From assembly GCF_049801055.1 (NCBI RefSeq), contig NZ_JBNAGF010000006.1, forward strand, positions 62,001 to 126,000: 64,000 nucleotides of DNA, in the 5' to 3' direction. Positions 14,922-22,715 of this stretch are shown piece by piece. Source of the DNA: JBNAGF01 sp049801055 (lineage in GTDB: Bacteria; Pseudomonadota; Alphaproteobacteria; Rhodobacterales; Rhodobacteraceae). The position numbers and the translations under genes were made by a program. Below the pieces are notes generated by a model. It saw only the letters and a program-made list of their open reading frames with translations, made no database searches and was not told the DNA's origin. How positions within the stretch are numbered: the stretch's first letter is position 1; each line of letters opens with the position of its first letter.

Positions 14922-17900
14922 CTATTCAAACTCGAGCCGATGCAGCGGCATGCTGATCTTGATCTTCAAGCGTTTGAGTGCGGCTGCCTGCTGTTTCTCG
15001 AGATCGCCGTCTTTCGGGTCGAGCCTGAGCCAAAATCTGATGGGTCTCGATTTAGCCGTGACCTGCAAAACGGCTGCTCGGGCGGGTCTCAGATCAAGGA
15101 ATCCGACTTCTGCTACAGAAGGTAGCCAAGAATCGGCTCTAAGGGCCGATTCCCCTATTATAATAGAGTAATTATAAGGGAATCGGCCCTTAGAGATTTC
15201 GCCGTTTTTGCGGATTCCATACATCCCAGCACCTAAATACCCCTCTGGGGCGCTACTGTTTGTAGCTTCACGCTTTCTTTGCCGATTGTCCTTCATCTGT
15301 TTCCGCGCCCGCTTGACTGCCAGTTCGCGGGCCTGCTCGTCGGCGATCCTTTTCTTACCCTCGAGCAGTTCCTGATAGATCGCCCCGACCCGGCCTGACA
15401 CGAGACCCGCGAGCGTCACCGCGCCCCGTGTCCCTCGCACCTCGACCCCGGCGGCAGCGGTCCTGAAGTCATCGTCATCGGCCTCGCCCTTCAAGCTGTT
15501 CAGGGTCCATAGGTCATCGACAGGCAGATCACGCGACGGGTGCGAGGTGATGATGTCCAACAACAACGGCGAACTGCCAGTTCGGCGATGAACGCGGAAC
15601 CTGCCTAAACCCTGATCGAAGCTGCCGTCAGTAACCGCGCGCCGGATCATTTCGGCGTTCGGGTCGGGGTGCCGCATCATCGACAAGGCGCTCGCTTCGC
15701 CGCCGCGATACATGCGAACCGCGCCCTCGCTTGTCCTGATCATCCGGTCGATCCTGACCTGCAGATAATCGCCGTCGTCTGCAGGCAGTCCGAACACGAT
15801 CTCTGAGATGAACTTCGCAGCGAAACTGCTGATCAGCTTCCTGCTGATGACGATTCCCCGCGCGACGCCCTGCGCGACATTGACGCCCGCTTCTTTGCCC
15901 CACGTCACCACGACCACGTTCGGCGGCAGAGGTGCCAGCGCAGCCGCGAGCGCCTTCGGCATGATGACCCCGACATCGAACTCGCCGACGCCCTGACCGT
16001 CGTGCTGTATCGCGCACGCCTCGATATAGGCCCGCATCCTGCGAACCCAGCGGTCGAACTTCGGGCCTTTCTTGCTGACCTGCCCATAGCCGACCTGCGA
16101 GTCCACGATCTGCCTGATGCGCACGGCGTCGGGCACGCGATAGACGCCCTCGTCTTTCGTGACCGTCAGATCGGGCAACCACTGTTCGACGATGTCGGGT
16201 TCGGCGACGGCATCGAGAACCACGACGGGCACATCGGTGATCGTCTTGCGGGTCAGCGGCACACGCCGCGCGGGCTTGTAACCGACGACCGTCATGTCGC
16301 CGATCTCTTTCGTCTTCGCCCGCACGCCCAGCAGTTCGCCGGTATTGCGACCCGTCTTGTCGATGTCGCCCCACGACTGGGCGAGCGCCTCGAGCAGTTC
16401 CGCGACCCGCAGCAGCCGGGCGTTGTGCCGGATGATCTTCACCAGTTCGTCGGGCTTCAGGTCGGGCGGCGCATCTTTCGCGCCCCCGAAGGCGGCAGCC
16501 CTGCTGACGTGCCACATCTCTTCAGTGATCTGCGCCCCGTGCCGCCGGGAAATATCTCGAGGTCGCACAACCATCTTGCGCACGGCATCGAGCGCCTGCG
16601 CGACAGCGCCTCTGCCGTCTGTCAGCAACGAGAAGTCGATCTCGCCCTTGCCCTTCACATTGATGACCCGCGCAGGCCCTCTGAGCGCCGTCAGCAGCGT
16701 CTCTGCGTCTACGGGTTCCCATTCCCCCAGACCATCCCGAACCCGCGCCAGAGCGCCGCCCACGGCGGCGACAGCGGCCATGTCACGATCACTGATCGGA
16801 TCGTCGCCGATTGCGCGCCGGTAGGTTTCGATTGCGCTGACATCGACGGCGGCCTGCCAGCCCTCTGCAGCCGGTGCGGTGTCGCTGATCACGATCCGCA
16901 GGTCATCGACCGCGCAGAACAGTTCGGCGTCGTTCGTGATCTGGGCTTCGGCAGGTCGCCATTCATCGAGAACGACGAGTGACGCTTCGGGCAGGTGAAC
17001 TCGCAGCCCCGTTCCGTCACTCGTCGTGAAGACCTCGCCCTCTGTCGAGATCGCGGCCCTGATCTCTGACGGCGGGCTGTTCGAGGTGAAGAACGCCCCC
17101 GCCAAGATGACGACGAGGGGCATGTGCTGCTTGCCAGTTGCTGCCAGCTTCTGCCCGTGTGCGCCGCACATCGGGCCTTTTCGGTTCGGGTTGTTCCGAT
17201 GGTATGGGCAAAGCCCCGTTTCCGCGACGCCGCAAACGTCCTGAACGCTACCCCCCGACCGCAGTGCGGCCTCGACATCGTGAATCCGTCTGCACATCGG
17301 GAACATTGGCGACTTCGGGTCGGGCTGTTCCATGCCCCGCCACAAAAAGACCCGCGCCGTTCCGATCTGGGCGCGGGCACGCTCTTCGAGTTCTGTTGCT
17401 AGGTCCATCGACTGCACGATGAAGTAGACCCGCTCGCCGATGCGTCTGCGTTGCGAACCCGGCGACAGCAGGTCAATCCCGCTTGCCCTCGGGGCGACCG
17501 TGTCAATCTGCTCGATCAGGGCGAGCGCCGTTGCGATCATCTCTTCGGTCTTACCTGCGCCGACGCCGCGCATGTCGAGGTGCCGGTCGGGGGTCCAGTC
17601 CGCGTCAACCCAGCCCTCTCGGGCGTGCCTGCGGGGCGTCAGGGGCCAGTTCAGGGCAGGCGGGGGCGCAGGGTCGTCTATGACCTTCAAGGCGTCTCCT
17701 ACGCGCCCTGCGCGGCTCTGACGCTCGAACTCGCTGATCGTTTCCGCGATCTGAGGGTAGTCGATCTCGCGAGCGTGCTGCGCGTAGGCCTCGCCCCTGA
17801 CCTCTGCCGCGAGTTTCAGAACGGGTTCGAGTTCCGCCCAGAACGGCGACAGGTCGGCGTCGGGGCCATGCCGCCAGAAGAACGACGCGAGCGCCTTCAT

Positions 17901-18923
17901 CACATACGGCCTGAAGTGCCCTGCAGCTTCGTTGTCGCTGCCCGCGATGTCGAGGTAGCCCCGCCAACCCTTGCGCACCTCTTCGACGTTGTAGCCCGTC
18001 TCTGCGGCTTTCCCGGTCGGGTGTCGCGCCCCGCCCATGCCAAGCCGTGCCGTCTGCGCCTTCCATATCGGATCGCTGTCAGGCGGCAACGTGGCGAAGG
18101 GTTCGCCCTCGAGGATGAACAGGCGGTCGTGCCCGACCGGATCAGGGGCGACGCCGCTGCTGTCTTCGAACTGCGGGTTCGCGACGTAGACGTGCTGCAC
18201 GGTGCGCATCGGGGCCGGGTCGCAGCCTATGTTGATCGCAATCGCATTGCCCTGATCCTTGTCGAAGTGCCGGTCAGTCAGGCAGAACAGGTGCAGCTTC
18301 GGCTTCGGGTCGCTCCATACCGGATCACCGCCTTTCGTTGCATCCCAGAACCCCAGACCGTGCGAACTCGATAGCTGCACGACCATCTTCGTTTTCCTGA
18401 TCCATTCCGGCAGCGTTGCCCGATACCGGCGGGCGATCTTCTGGGCGTCTTTGGCAGGATCGAGGCCGCGCCAGATCGCCGGGTCGATGTGATCGGCGTC
18501 GATGATGATCCACCGGCGCGGGGCGTCTTTGTAGGTCGCGGGTTCTGTGACATGCCCCCCGTCGCCGTCTGCAATCAGGTTGCCCATCTTGTCGCGGGCT
18601 GGGCGCTCGTGCAGGCGCTTCTGGCGGGCGATGTCTGTGTTTTGCAGGTCGAACAGGGGTTCGCCCCTGATGACAGCGAGGCGGTCGTTCTGGGCGACGG
18701 TCTTCAGGATGTCGAACAGGCCCTCGATCTTCGTGAACGACGCCTGCGTCGTCTTGTAGAGGCGACTGTTCGAAAACGTGCCTGTCAGCGTGATCTTGTC
18801 GCCGTCGATAAAGAACGACTTGCCCTGCGTCTCGCCCGGCCTGACCTCGAGGATCGTGATCTTGTCTTCGAGCGGGTCGGGGGCGTTTTCAACGAGTTTC
18901 AGGTGTGGTGTGGTTTTCTGCAT
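14922..18923 (-). CDS. Primase-helicase fusion (AEP-like primase plus Fe-S-type SF2-like helicase)
   Basis: 1333 residues. The N-terminal part has the three archaeo-eukaryotic primase signatures: an IIIDADHID acid pair (D142, D144), SSSHG (H188), and CDPAPMRTVQHVYVANP (D235, R240). From residue 450 an ATPase begins, with Walker A GVGAGKT (453-459) and Walker B VVLDEW (D653, E654). Cysteines at about 544, 564, 572 (CPYH) and 586 lie between them, as in Fe-S helicases of the XPD/DinG type. A C-terminal helicase segment near GVNVAQGVARGIVIS follows. It should open and prime element DNA for autonomous replication. It begins at ATG 18923 without a strong ribosome binding site. Confidence 0.72.
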   Translation of the reverse strand: MQKTTPHLKLVENAPDPLEDKITILEVRPGETQGKSFFIDGDKITLTGTFSNSRLYKTTQASFTKIEGLFDILKTVAQNDRLAVIRGEPLFDLQNTDIARQKRLHERPARDKMGNLIADGDGGHVTEPATYKDAPRRWIIIDADHIDPAIWRGLDPAKDAQKIARRYRATLPEWIRKTKMVVQLSSSHGLGFWDATKGGDPVWSDPKPKLHLFCLTDRHFDKDQGNAIAINIGCDPAPMRTVQHVYVANPQFEDSSGVAPDPVGHDRLFILEGEPFATLPPDSDPIWKAQTARLGMGGARHPTGKAAETGYNVEEVRKGWRGYLDIAGSDNEAAGHFRPYVMKALASFFWRHGPDADLSPFWAELEPVLKLAAEVRGEAYAQHAREIDYPQIAETISEFERQSRAGRVGDALKVIDDPAPPPALNWPLTPRRHAREGWVDADWTPDRHLDMRGVGAGKTEEMIATALALIEQIDTVAPRASGIDLLSPGSQRRRIGERVYFIVQSMDLATELEERARAQIGTARVFLWRGMEQPDPKSPMFPMCRRIHDVEAALRSGGSVQDVCGVAETGLCPYHRNNPNRKGPMCGAHGQKLAATGKQHMPLVVILAGAFFTSNSPPSEIRAAISTEGEVFTTSDGTGLRVHLPEASLVVLDEWRPAEAQITNDAELFCAVDDLRIVISDTAPAAEGWQAAVDVSAIETYRRAIGDDPISDRDMAAVAAVGGALARVRDGLGEWEPVDAETLLTALRGPARVINVKGKGEIDFSLLTDGRGAVAQALDAVRKMVVRPRDISRRHGAQITEEMWHVSRAAAFGGAKDAPPDLKPDELVKIIRHNARLLRVAELLEALAQSWGDIDKTGRNTGELLGVRAKTKEIGDMTVVGYKPARRVPLTRKTITDVPVVVLDAVAEPDIVEQWLPDLTVTKDEGVYRVPDAVRIRQIVDSQVGYGQVSKKGPKFDRWVRRMRAYIEACAIQHDGQGVGEFDVGVIMPKALAAALAPLPPNVVVVTWGKEAGVNVAQGVARGIVISRKLISSFAAKFISEIVFGLPADDGDYLQVRIDRMIRTSEGAVRMYRGGEASALSMMRHPDPNAEMIRRAVTDGSFDQGLGRFRVHRRTGSSPLLLDIITSHPSRDLPVDDLWTLNSLKGEADDDDFRTAAAGVEVRGTRGAVTLAGLVSGRVGAIYQELLEGKKRIADEQARELAVKRARKQMKDNRQRKREATNSSAPEGYLGAGMYGIRKNGEISKGRFPYNYSIIIGESALRADSWLPSVAEVGFLDLRPARAAVLQVTAKSRPIRFWLRLDPKDGDLEKQQAAALKRLKIKISMPLHRLEFE

Positions 18924-19025
18924 CTCTACCGCATTCTGTGTTGCGGGCAGGCACCTGCAGCTATACCTTGTGGATCAGCGACGATCTTGGATAGCTGCAG
19001 CGCAAGCCGCAAATGTTCCAAACAG

Positions 19026-19050
19026 GGCCTCGAGGAAACTCGAGGCCTTT
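19026..19050 (-). terminator. Stem-loop between the regulator operon and the primase gene
   Basis: A perfect 9-bp stem GGCCTCGAG/CTCGAGGCC (19026-19034, 19039-19047) with a four-base loop lies 38 bp beyond the stop of the 70-residue gene. The T-tract on the leftward strand is weak (CTGTTTGG), so it may attenuate transcription into the primase gene and not fully stop it. Confidence 0.55.
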
Positions 19051-19087
19051 GGCCGTTCATGGGTTCGTTGCTGTTAGTCCGATCAGA

Positions 19088-19300
19088 TTAGCTGTCATGG
19101 GGATTGCGGTCGAGCCTTTCATAATGCCGGATCGACTCCGACTTAATCGACACATGGGCGAGACCCAGTTCGGTCGCGATCTGCTTCGCCTCGTTGAAAT
19201 ACTGATCTTCGATCACAATGCCGACGCCCAGCATGTCAGCGCACCTCAACTGGTTTCGGATTTCGAGGCGCTTGCGCATGGTCGCGAGTATGTGAGGCAT
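19088..19300 (-). CDS. Small hypothetical element protein (70 aa)
   Basis: 70 residues beginning MPHILATMRKRLEIRNQLRC. The middle reads GVGIVIEDQYFNEAKQIATELGLAHVSIKSESIRHYERL. The ATG shares one base with the ParB/HTH stop (TGATG), so translation is coupled. It is not recognised and may be a partner of the upstream ParB/HTH protein. Confidence 0.6.
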   Translation of the reverse strand: MPHILATMRKRLEIRNQLRCADMLGVGIVIEDQYFNEAKQIATELGLAHVSIKSESIRHYERLDRNPHDS

Positions 19301-20556
19301 CAGTCTGCCCCTTCGTGTGCGTCAATGAACTCGTAGGCAATGTTGCGCTCGACGCCTTCGACCCCGCCGGTGTTCAAAGCCGCGATGATCGCGGCTTTGT
19401 TCTTAGACAACCACGAGCGAAGGTCTTCGAGGCTCACGGTCGAGGTCTTGCCCGCAGCACCTGATGCGAGTTCGGCGAGGATGTCATCGGCGAAGATGTC
19501 GAGGGTGATCCGCAAGTCGGGCTTGCGCTTCGGTTCAGGTGCCGGTTCAGGCTCGGGTGCCGGGTCAGGCGTCGGTTCAGGCTCGGGCGCTGGGTCAGCC
19601 TTGGGGCCTTTCGATGAGTTAGCACCATTGGTGCTAATTCCCTCGACGTCAGGCTCGGGCGTCGGGTGGTCCGTTTCGGCGGTTCCGCCAATTCGGACCA
19701 CTGTGCTTTTCGACACGCCTGTCAGTTCTGACACACGCCGCTGCGACAGGCCGTATCCAAGCAGTCGCCGCACTTCGCTGTCACGCTGCTCGATCTGCTG
19801 CCGCTTGGCCTCTGCCGTCAGTTCGCGGATTCTGCGCGGCGACAGGTCCAGCGTCTCGCCGATCACGTCTGCCGACAGACCGCACTTGCGCAGGTGCTCT
19901 GCGATCCGTTTCCGCTGACTGGGCGTCAGGTCTTTGCCCCGGTCGGTGTTGCTGCGTATCCAATGGCGGAACCGATCAGCGTCGGCATCGTCGCCTTCAC
20001 CTAGATCGAGTTCGACGACCTGCGGCACGATCTCGATGCCTTCCTGCGCCAACTTCTGCACGGCAGCGAGGCGGCGATTGCCAGACAGAACTGCGCCGGT
20101 TTCCTTGTCCTTCAGAACGGTGCTGTCAGGCCGCCAACCATCGACGCGCATGCTTTCGACCAGATCATCGACGTTGCTTTCACGCGCTTCCTGTATTCTC
20201 GAATAGGCGTTCGGGCTGAACATGCGGTGCCCGCCCTCGAGGCCAATGTTGAACGGGAAGTCGATCTGCTTTCCGCGATACTTCAGGTCGGCGACTTTCT
20301 TGCCGGGCTGCAGCGTGACGCTGTCGCCGTCGATGTCGATGCCGGTCATCTCCGACAGCGTGTCTTGCACGATCCAGAGGGTCGCATCCTCGGCGGTCTC
20401 GAAGCCGAACCGAGTTTTCACGCGCTCGAGGTCGGATCGCAGTTGATAGTCGTAGGTCTGCGCAATGCGCACGGCAGATACGGGCGAGCCTGCCGCCTCT
20501 GCGATGCACTCGGCGACGTGCCCAGCCGCAAGCGGGGCATACTGAGGTTTGGACAT
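19300..20556 (-). CDS. ParB-like nuclease-fold protein with HTH
   Basis: 418 residues. A ParB N-terminal fold is seen in VLSGNRRLAAVQKLAQEG (about residues 156-173). Helix-turn-helix segments follow, LSADVIGETLDLSPRRIRELTAEA and GLSQRRVSELTGVSKSTVVRI. A Pro/Glu-rich linker (PEPEPTPDPAPEPEPAPEPK) then leads to a C-terminal domain containing DLRSWLSKNKAAIIAAL. The layout is that of a ParB-family DNA binder or regulator, not of a recombinase. No parA is present. It is coupled to the AlpA-like gene before it by TGATG, so it may be the element's main regulator or a replication/partition factor. Confidence 0.75.
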   Translation of the reverse strand: MSKPQYAPLAAGHVAECIAEAAGSPVSAVRIAQTYDYQLRSDLERVKTRFGFETAEDATLWIVQDTLSEMTGIDIDGDSVTLQPGKKVADLKYRGKQIDFPFNIGLEGGHRMFSPNAYSRIQEARESNVDDLVESMRVDGWRPDSTVLKDKETGAVLSGNRRLAAVQKLAQEGIEIVPQVVELDLGEGDDADADRFRHWIRSNTDRGKDLTPSQRKRIAEHLRKCGLSADVIGETLDLSPRRIRELTAEAKRQQIEQRDSEVRRLLGYGLSQRRVSELTGVSKSTVVRIGGTAETDHPTPEPDVEGISTNGANSSKGPKADPAPEPEPTPDPAPEPEPAPEPKRKPDLRITLDIFADDILAELASGAAGKTSTVSLEDLRSWLSKNKAAIIAALNTGGVEGVERNIAYEFIDAHEGAD

Positions 20557-20783
20557 CAGGCCCGTTCCTGACCCGTGGTCTCGAAGACGGGCAGGGCGGC
20601 GACGAAGGCGCGCAGGTCGCTCTTGCGATACAGGGGGCGGGTTCCGACCCGTGTGAACTTCGGCCCGCCGCCGTTCCGGCGCTTGCGCTGCAGGGCGGGC
20701 TTCGAGGTCGGGTAGCCCAACTCGTCACACATGAACTCGACCGTCTCGTCGAGGGTCAGCAACTTGTCGTTGTCGGTCATCAT
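20556..20783 (-). CDS. AlpA/excisionase-like HTH protein
   Basis: 75 residues with a winged-helix MerR/AlpA-like segment: LTLDETVEFMCDELGYPTSKPALQRKRRNGGGPKFTRVGTRPLYRKSDLRAFVAAL. The GPKFxRxGxRxxYRKSDL ending is the classic AlpA/excisionase pattern (HTH_17). In P4-like elements and PICIs such proteins control excision and integrase expression. Two ATG codons in tandem (20783 and 20780) are possible starts. It begins the operon that carries the ParB/HTH protein and lies 187 bp from the integrase stop. Confidence 0.8.
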   Translation of the reverse strand: MMTDNDKLLTLDETVEFMCDELGYPTSKPALQRKRRNGGGPKFTRVGTRPLYRKSDLRAFVAALPVFETTGQERA

Positions 20784-20862
20784 CTTTCCTTTCGGTGGTC
20801 AAAACTACACTCAGGCCTAGGGCGGCTTAGGTGATGCCGTCAAGTGACTGTTTTTCAACGGT

Positions 20863-20877
20863 TATCACACTCCCATA
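20863..20877 (-). promoter_or_regulatory. Element-wide GAGTGTGAT motif, site 3 (inverted)
   Basis: TATCACACTCCCATA is the exact reverse complement of the 15-bp site at 13344-13358. It sits upstream of the AlpA-like operon, in a position expected for an operator of the leftward promoter. Confidence 0.5.
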
Positions 20878-20880
20878 CGC

Positions 20881-20908
20881 AAAACGCCCGCATCATATTG
20901 AGCGGGCG
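20881..20908 (-). terminator. Integrase terminator
   Basis: Stem CGCCCGC/GCGGGCG (20885-20891, 20902-20908) with a 10-base loop, followed on the leftward strand by TTTT. It lies 62 bp past the integrase stop and would insulate the AlpA operon from integrase transcription. Confidence 0.7.
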
Positions 20909-20922
20909 CGATAAAAAGCGAA

Positions 20923-20936
20923 GAGTGTGATACAAC
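20923..20936 (+). promoter_or_regulatory. Element-wide GAGTGTGAT motif, site 4
   Basis: GAGTGTGATACAAC lies between the integrase stop and its terminator, 46 bp from site 3, which has the opposite orientation. The pair flanks the integrase terminator. Confidence 0.45.
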
Positions 20937-20970
20937 TATTTGTTCATGAACGAAAATCGCTTCTGAACTG

Positions 20971-22194
20971 TCATGCTCGAAACGTCACGGGAATCACGGG
21001 CGAATCTTCCCCGACGATTCGGGCGAGTTCGGCCCCCCAGAGGGTCGCGACGTGGCGCATCGCGGTCTTGCGCTGCGAGCGGTTGTAGATGCCCGCGACG
21101 CCCTTGCGCTTGTGCATCATCCACTGCTCGGCAGCATCGACATCGAGGTCATCGACTGCGTCGGCGAGCAGGGTCGAGTAGGTGCGCCGCAGATCGTGCA
21201 GAACCCAGCCCGTGACGCCGCTCAGTTCGTCGAGGCGATCCTTCGCTGTCGAGGTCACGGCGACCGGCCCCCCGTTCCGGCCCCTGAACACGAGATCGTC
21301 GTCGCCGATCTGGGCGAGGGCGAGATCGTTCAGCGGCAGTTCCCAGCGTGTCGCGGCCTTGTTGCCCTCGACCGCGTCAGCGACGATCAGCGTCGCCCCG
21401 TCGATCTGATCGGCGGTCAGCATGCGGGCGACCGTGGCCCTGACCGGCATCGCGACGAGGAACCGAACGAGGCGACCATAGGCCCCCATCTGCCCGGCAG
21501 CTTTCCAGACCTTCGCCAGTTCGTCGGGCGTCAGGTAACGCTCGCGCGATTCCGACCCGATCGGGGTCTCGACGGCGAGGGCGATGTTCATGTCGAGCAG
21601 GCCTGTCGTGACGCCGTGCCCGAGAACCCGCTGCACGACGCCGAACGTCTTTTTGCGAACCGATGCGGCGTAGGGCGACATGTCGTCGATCAGGCGGTTC
21701 AGGCGACGGGCGTCGATGTCGGCGGCGATGGTCTCGCGGCCCAGCAGATCGAGGGCACGGTTCGCGTCTTTCTTCTCGCTCTTGATCGAGGTCGGGCGCG
21801 GTGCCCGCTTCTGCCGCCGCAGGCCGCCGGTCTCGAACTTTGCGAGGTAGCGGTCGGTCAGGTCGCCGAACGTCACCTGCGCGGCTCTGGCAGCCTCTGC
21901 AGCGGCGACAGGGTCTTCGCCTAGGGCGAACTGCACGCGCAGCCGTTCCGCCTCTGTGCGGGCCTGTGAGGCGGTCAGGGCGACAGCGTCGCCGATGGTG
22001 ATCGTGCGCCGGGTGTCGGTGCCCTTGATTCGACCCGTGAAGGAATACTTGCCGCCGCTCTTGAAGACCCGAAGCTGAAAGCCCTTCAGGATCGTGTCGC
22101 GAAAGATCAGGTGATGGACGCCCTCGGGCACCTTCGCCCGGCGTGCCGTGTCTGCCTTGATTTGCGTCGTCTTCGAGATCGTCTTCTGCGCCAT
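20971..22194 (-). CDS. int: Tyrosine-type site-specific integrase
   Basis: 407 residues from the ATG at 22194 (AGAGG ribosome binding site). The N-terminal third has the P4-type integrase domain (FRDTILKGFQLRVFKSGGKYSFTGRIKG). The catalytic domain shows VRATVARMLTADQI for the first arginine, HDLRRT for the H-x-x-R box and IYNRSQR for the nucleophilic tyrosine, so it looks active. It is adjacent to attR and reads away from it. It should recombine the tRNA-Leu 3' end. The frame is open to 22263, but that extension runs through the candidate arm sites and is unlikely to be translated. Confidence 0.92.
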   Translation of the reverse strand: MAQKTISKTTQIKADTARRAKVPEGVHHLIFRDTILKGFQLRVFKSGGKYSFTGRIKGTDTRRTITIGDAVALTASQARTEAERLRVQFALGEDPVAAAEAARAAQVTFGDLTDRYLAKFETGGLRRQKRAPRPTSIKSEKKDANRALDLLGRETIAADIDARRLNRLIDDMSPYAASVRKKTFGVVQRVLGHGVTTGLLDMNIALAVETPIGSESRERYLTPDELAKVWKAAGQMGAYGRLVRFLVAMPVRATVARMLTADQIDGATLIVADAVEGNKAATRWELPLNDLALAQIGDDDLVFRGRNGGPVAVTSTAKDRLDELSGVTGWVLHDLRRTYSTLLADAVDDLDVDAAEQWMMHKRKGVAGIYNRSQRKTAMRHVATLWGAELARIVGEDSPVIPVTFRA

Positions 22195-22205
22195 GTCGTG
22201 ATGCC

Positions 22206-22282
22206 TCTGTGATGTCACTGTGATGCCAAGAACGCCCCCTAGGGGCGTATAGGCTCTGAGCACCTCTGATCTGTGATGTCAG
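22206..22282 (+). repeat. Right arm-type integrase sites (candidate)
   Basis: TGTGATGTCACTGTGATG (22208-22225) nearly repeats the left-end site at 6680-6697 in the same orientation. A further CTGTGATGTCA occurs at 22271-22281. They lie between the integrase start and attR, as arm-type sites do in lambdoid and P4-like elements. Confidence 0.55.
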
Positions 22283-22305
22283 AAGATTCGTCAATAAAAT
22301 AAGTA

Positions 22306-22317
22306 GGAGTGTGATGA
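22306..22317 (+). promoter_or_regulatory. Element-wide GAGTGTGAT motif, site 5
   Basis: GGAGTGTGATGA lies about 40 bp before attR and upstream of the integrase gene. It may be an operator of the integrase promoter or part of the recombination complex. Confidence 0.45.
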
Positions 22318-22356
22318 GAATCGCCAAAAAATCCCCTGCTTTCAAAGGGGGGTCGA

Positions 22357-22415
22357 GGGATTCAAAATCCCCCGCCTTCACGGGCGTGAGAGTTCGAGTC
22401 TCTCCTTGGGCACCA
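22357..22415 (+). repeat. attR: copy of tRNA-Leu 3' half
   Basis: This is the right copy of the 59-bp repeat, identical to 6584-6642. It lacks the acceptor 5' strand, the D-arm and the first base of the anticodon stem, so it is not a functional tRNA. It marks the junction with the chromosome. Confidence 0.93.
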
Positions 22416-22715
22416 CCTTAATTTGAAAACCAACCGCCGAACAATTCGGAGCCAACACCACCAGCGCTCAGCACTCCAGTACGCTGGTTACTGTTGTTTC
22501 GGTGCCACCTGCTACGCCCCCCCACACTACCACTCCTCAACCGTGTTTCGTCACAAACTCGTCGCTTGCGAGCTGGCGTGCCAGTGCATGTTTTTCAAAG
22601 GCGCCCGGTGGCGCGGAAACGTCGGCCGGGCCGGTGACTGCGTTTCTTGTACAAGCCGCAGTATGGAGTATTCATCGCCTTCCATTTTCAAGGACTGTCT
22701 TGGTAATGGCGGATC
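22416..22715. other. 300-bp gap right of attR
   Basis: No gene is supported. A 98-codon open frame (22423-22719) is composed of low-complexity, cysteine-rich sequence without an identifiable start signal. Before the element inserted, this stretch was directly downstream of tRNA-Leu. Confidence 0.5.

Larger units (their letters stand above)
6584..22415. mobile_element. Integrated phage-satellite-like element in tRNA-Leu
   Basis: The 15.8-kb segment is bounded by a perfect 59-bp direct repeat of the tRNA-Leu 3' half (6584-6642 and 22357-22415). A tyrosine integrase adjoins the right repeat. Between them lie AlpA-like and ParB-like proteins, a primase-helicase, HNH nuclease, small-terminase-like protein, major capsid protein and gp10-like protein. 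No portal, large terminase, prohead protease, tail or lysis gene is recognisable. The genes are tightly packed with start/stop overlaps and no visible decay, so it looks intact. A capsid-forming satellite that needs a helper phage is the best reading; a trimmed prophage is the alternative. Confidence 0.9.

Noticed and set aside
15628..16515. 295-codon frame inside the primase-helicase
   Set aside because: Arginine-rich shadow of the large gene on the same strand in another frame.
22357..22415. Possible second tRNA-Leu
   Set aside because: Only the 3' 59 bases are present; it is the attR duplicate.
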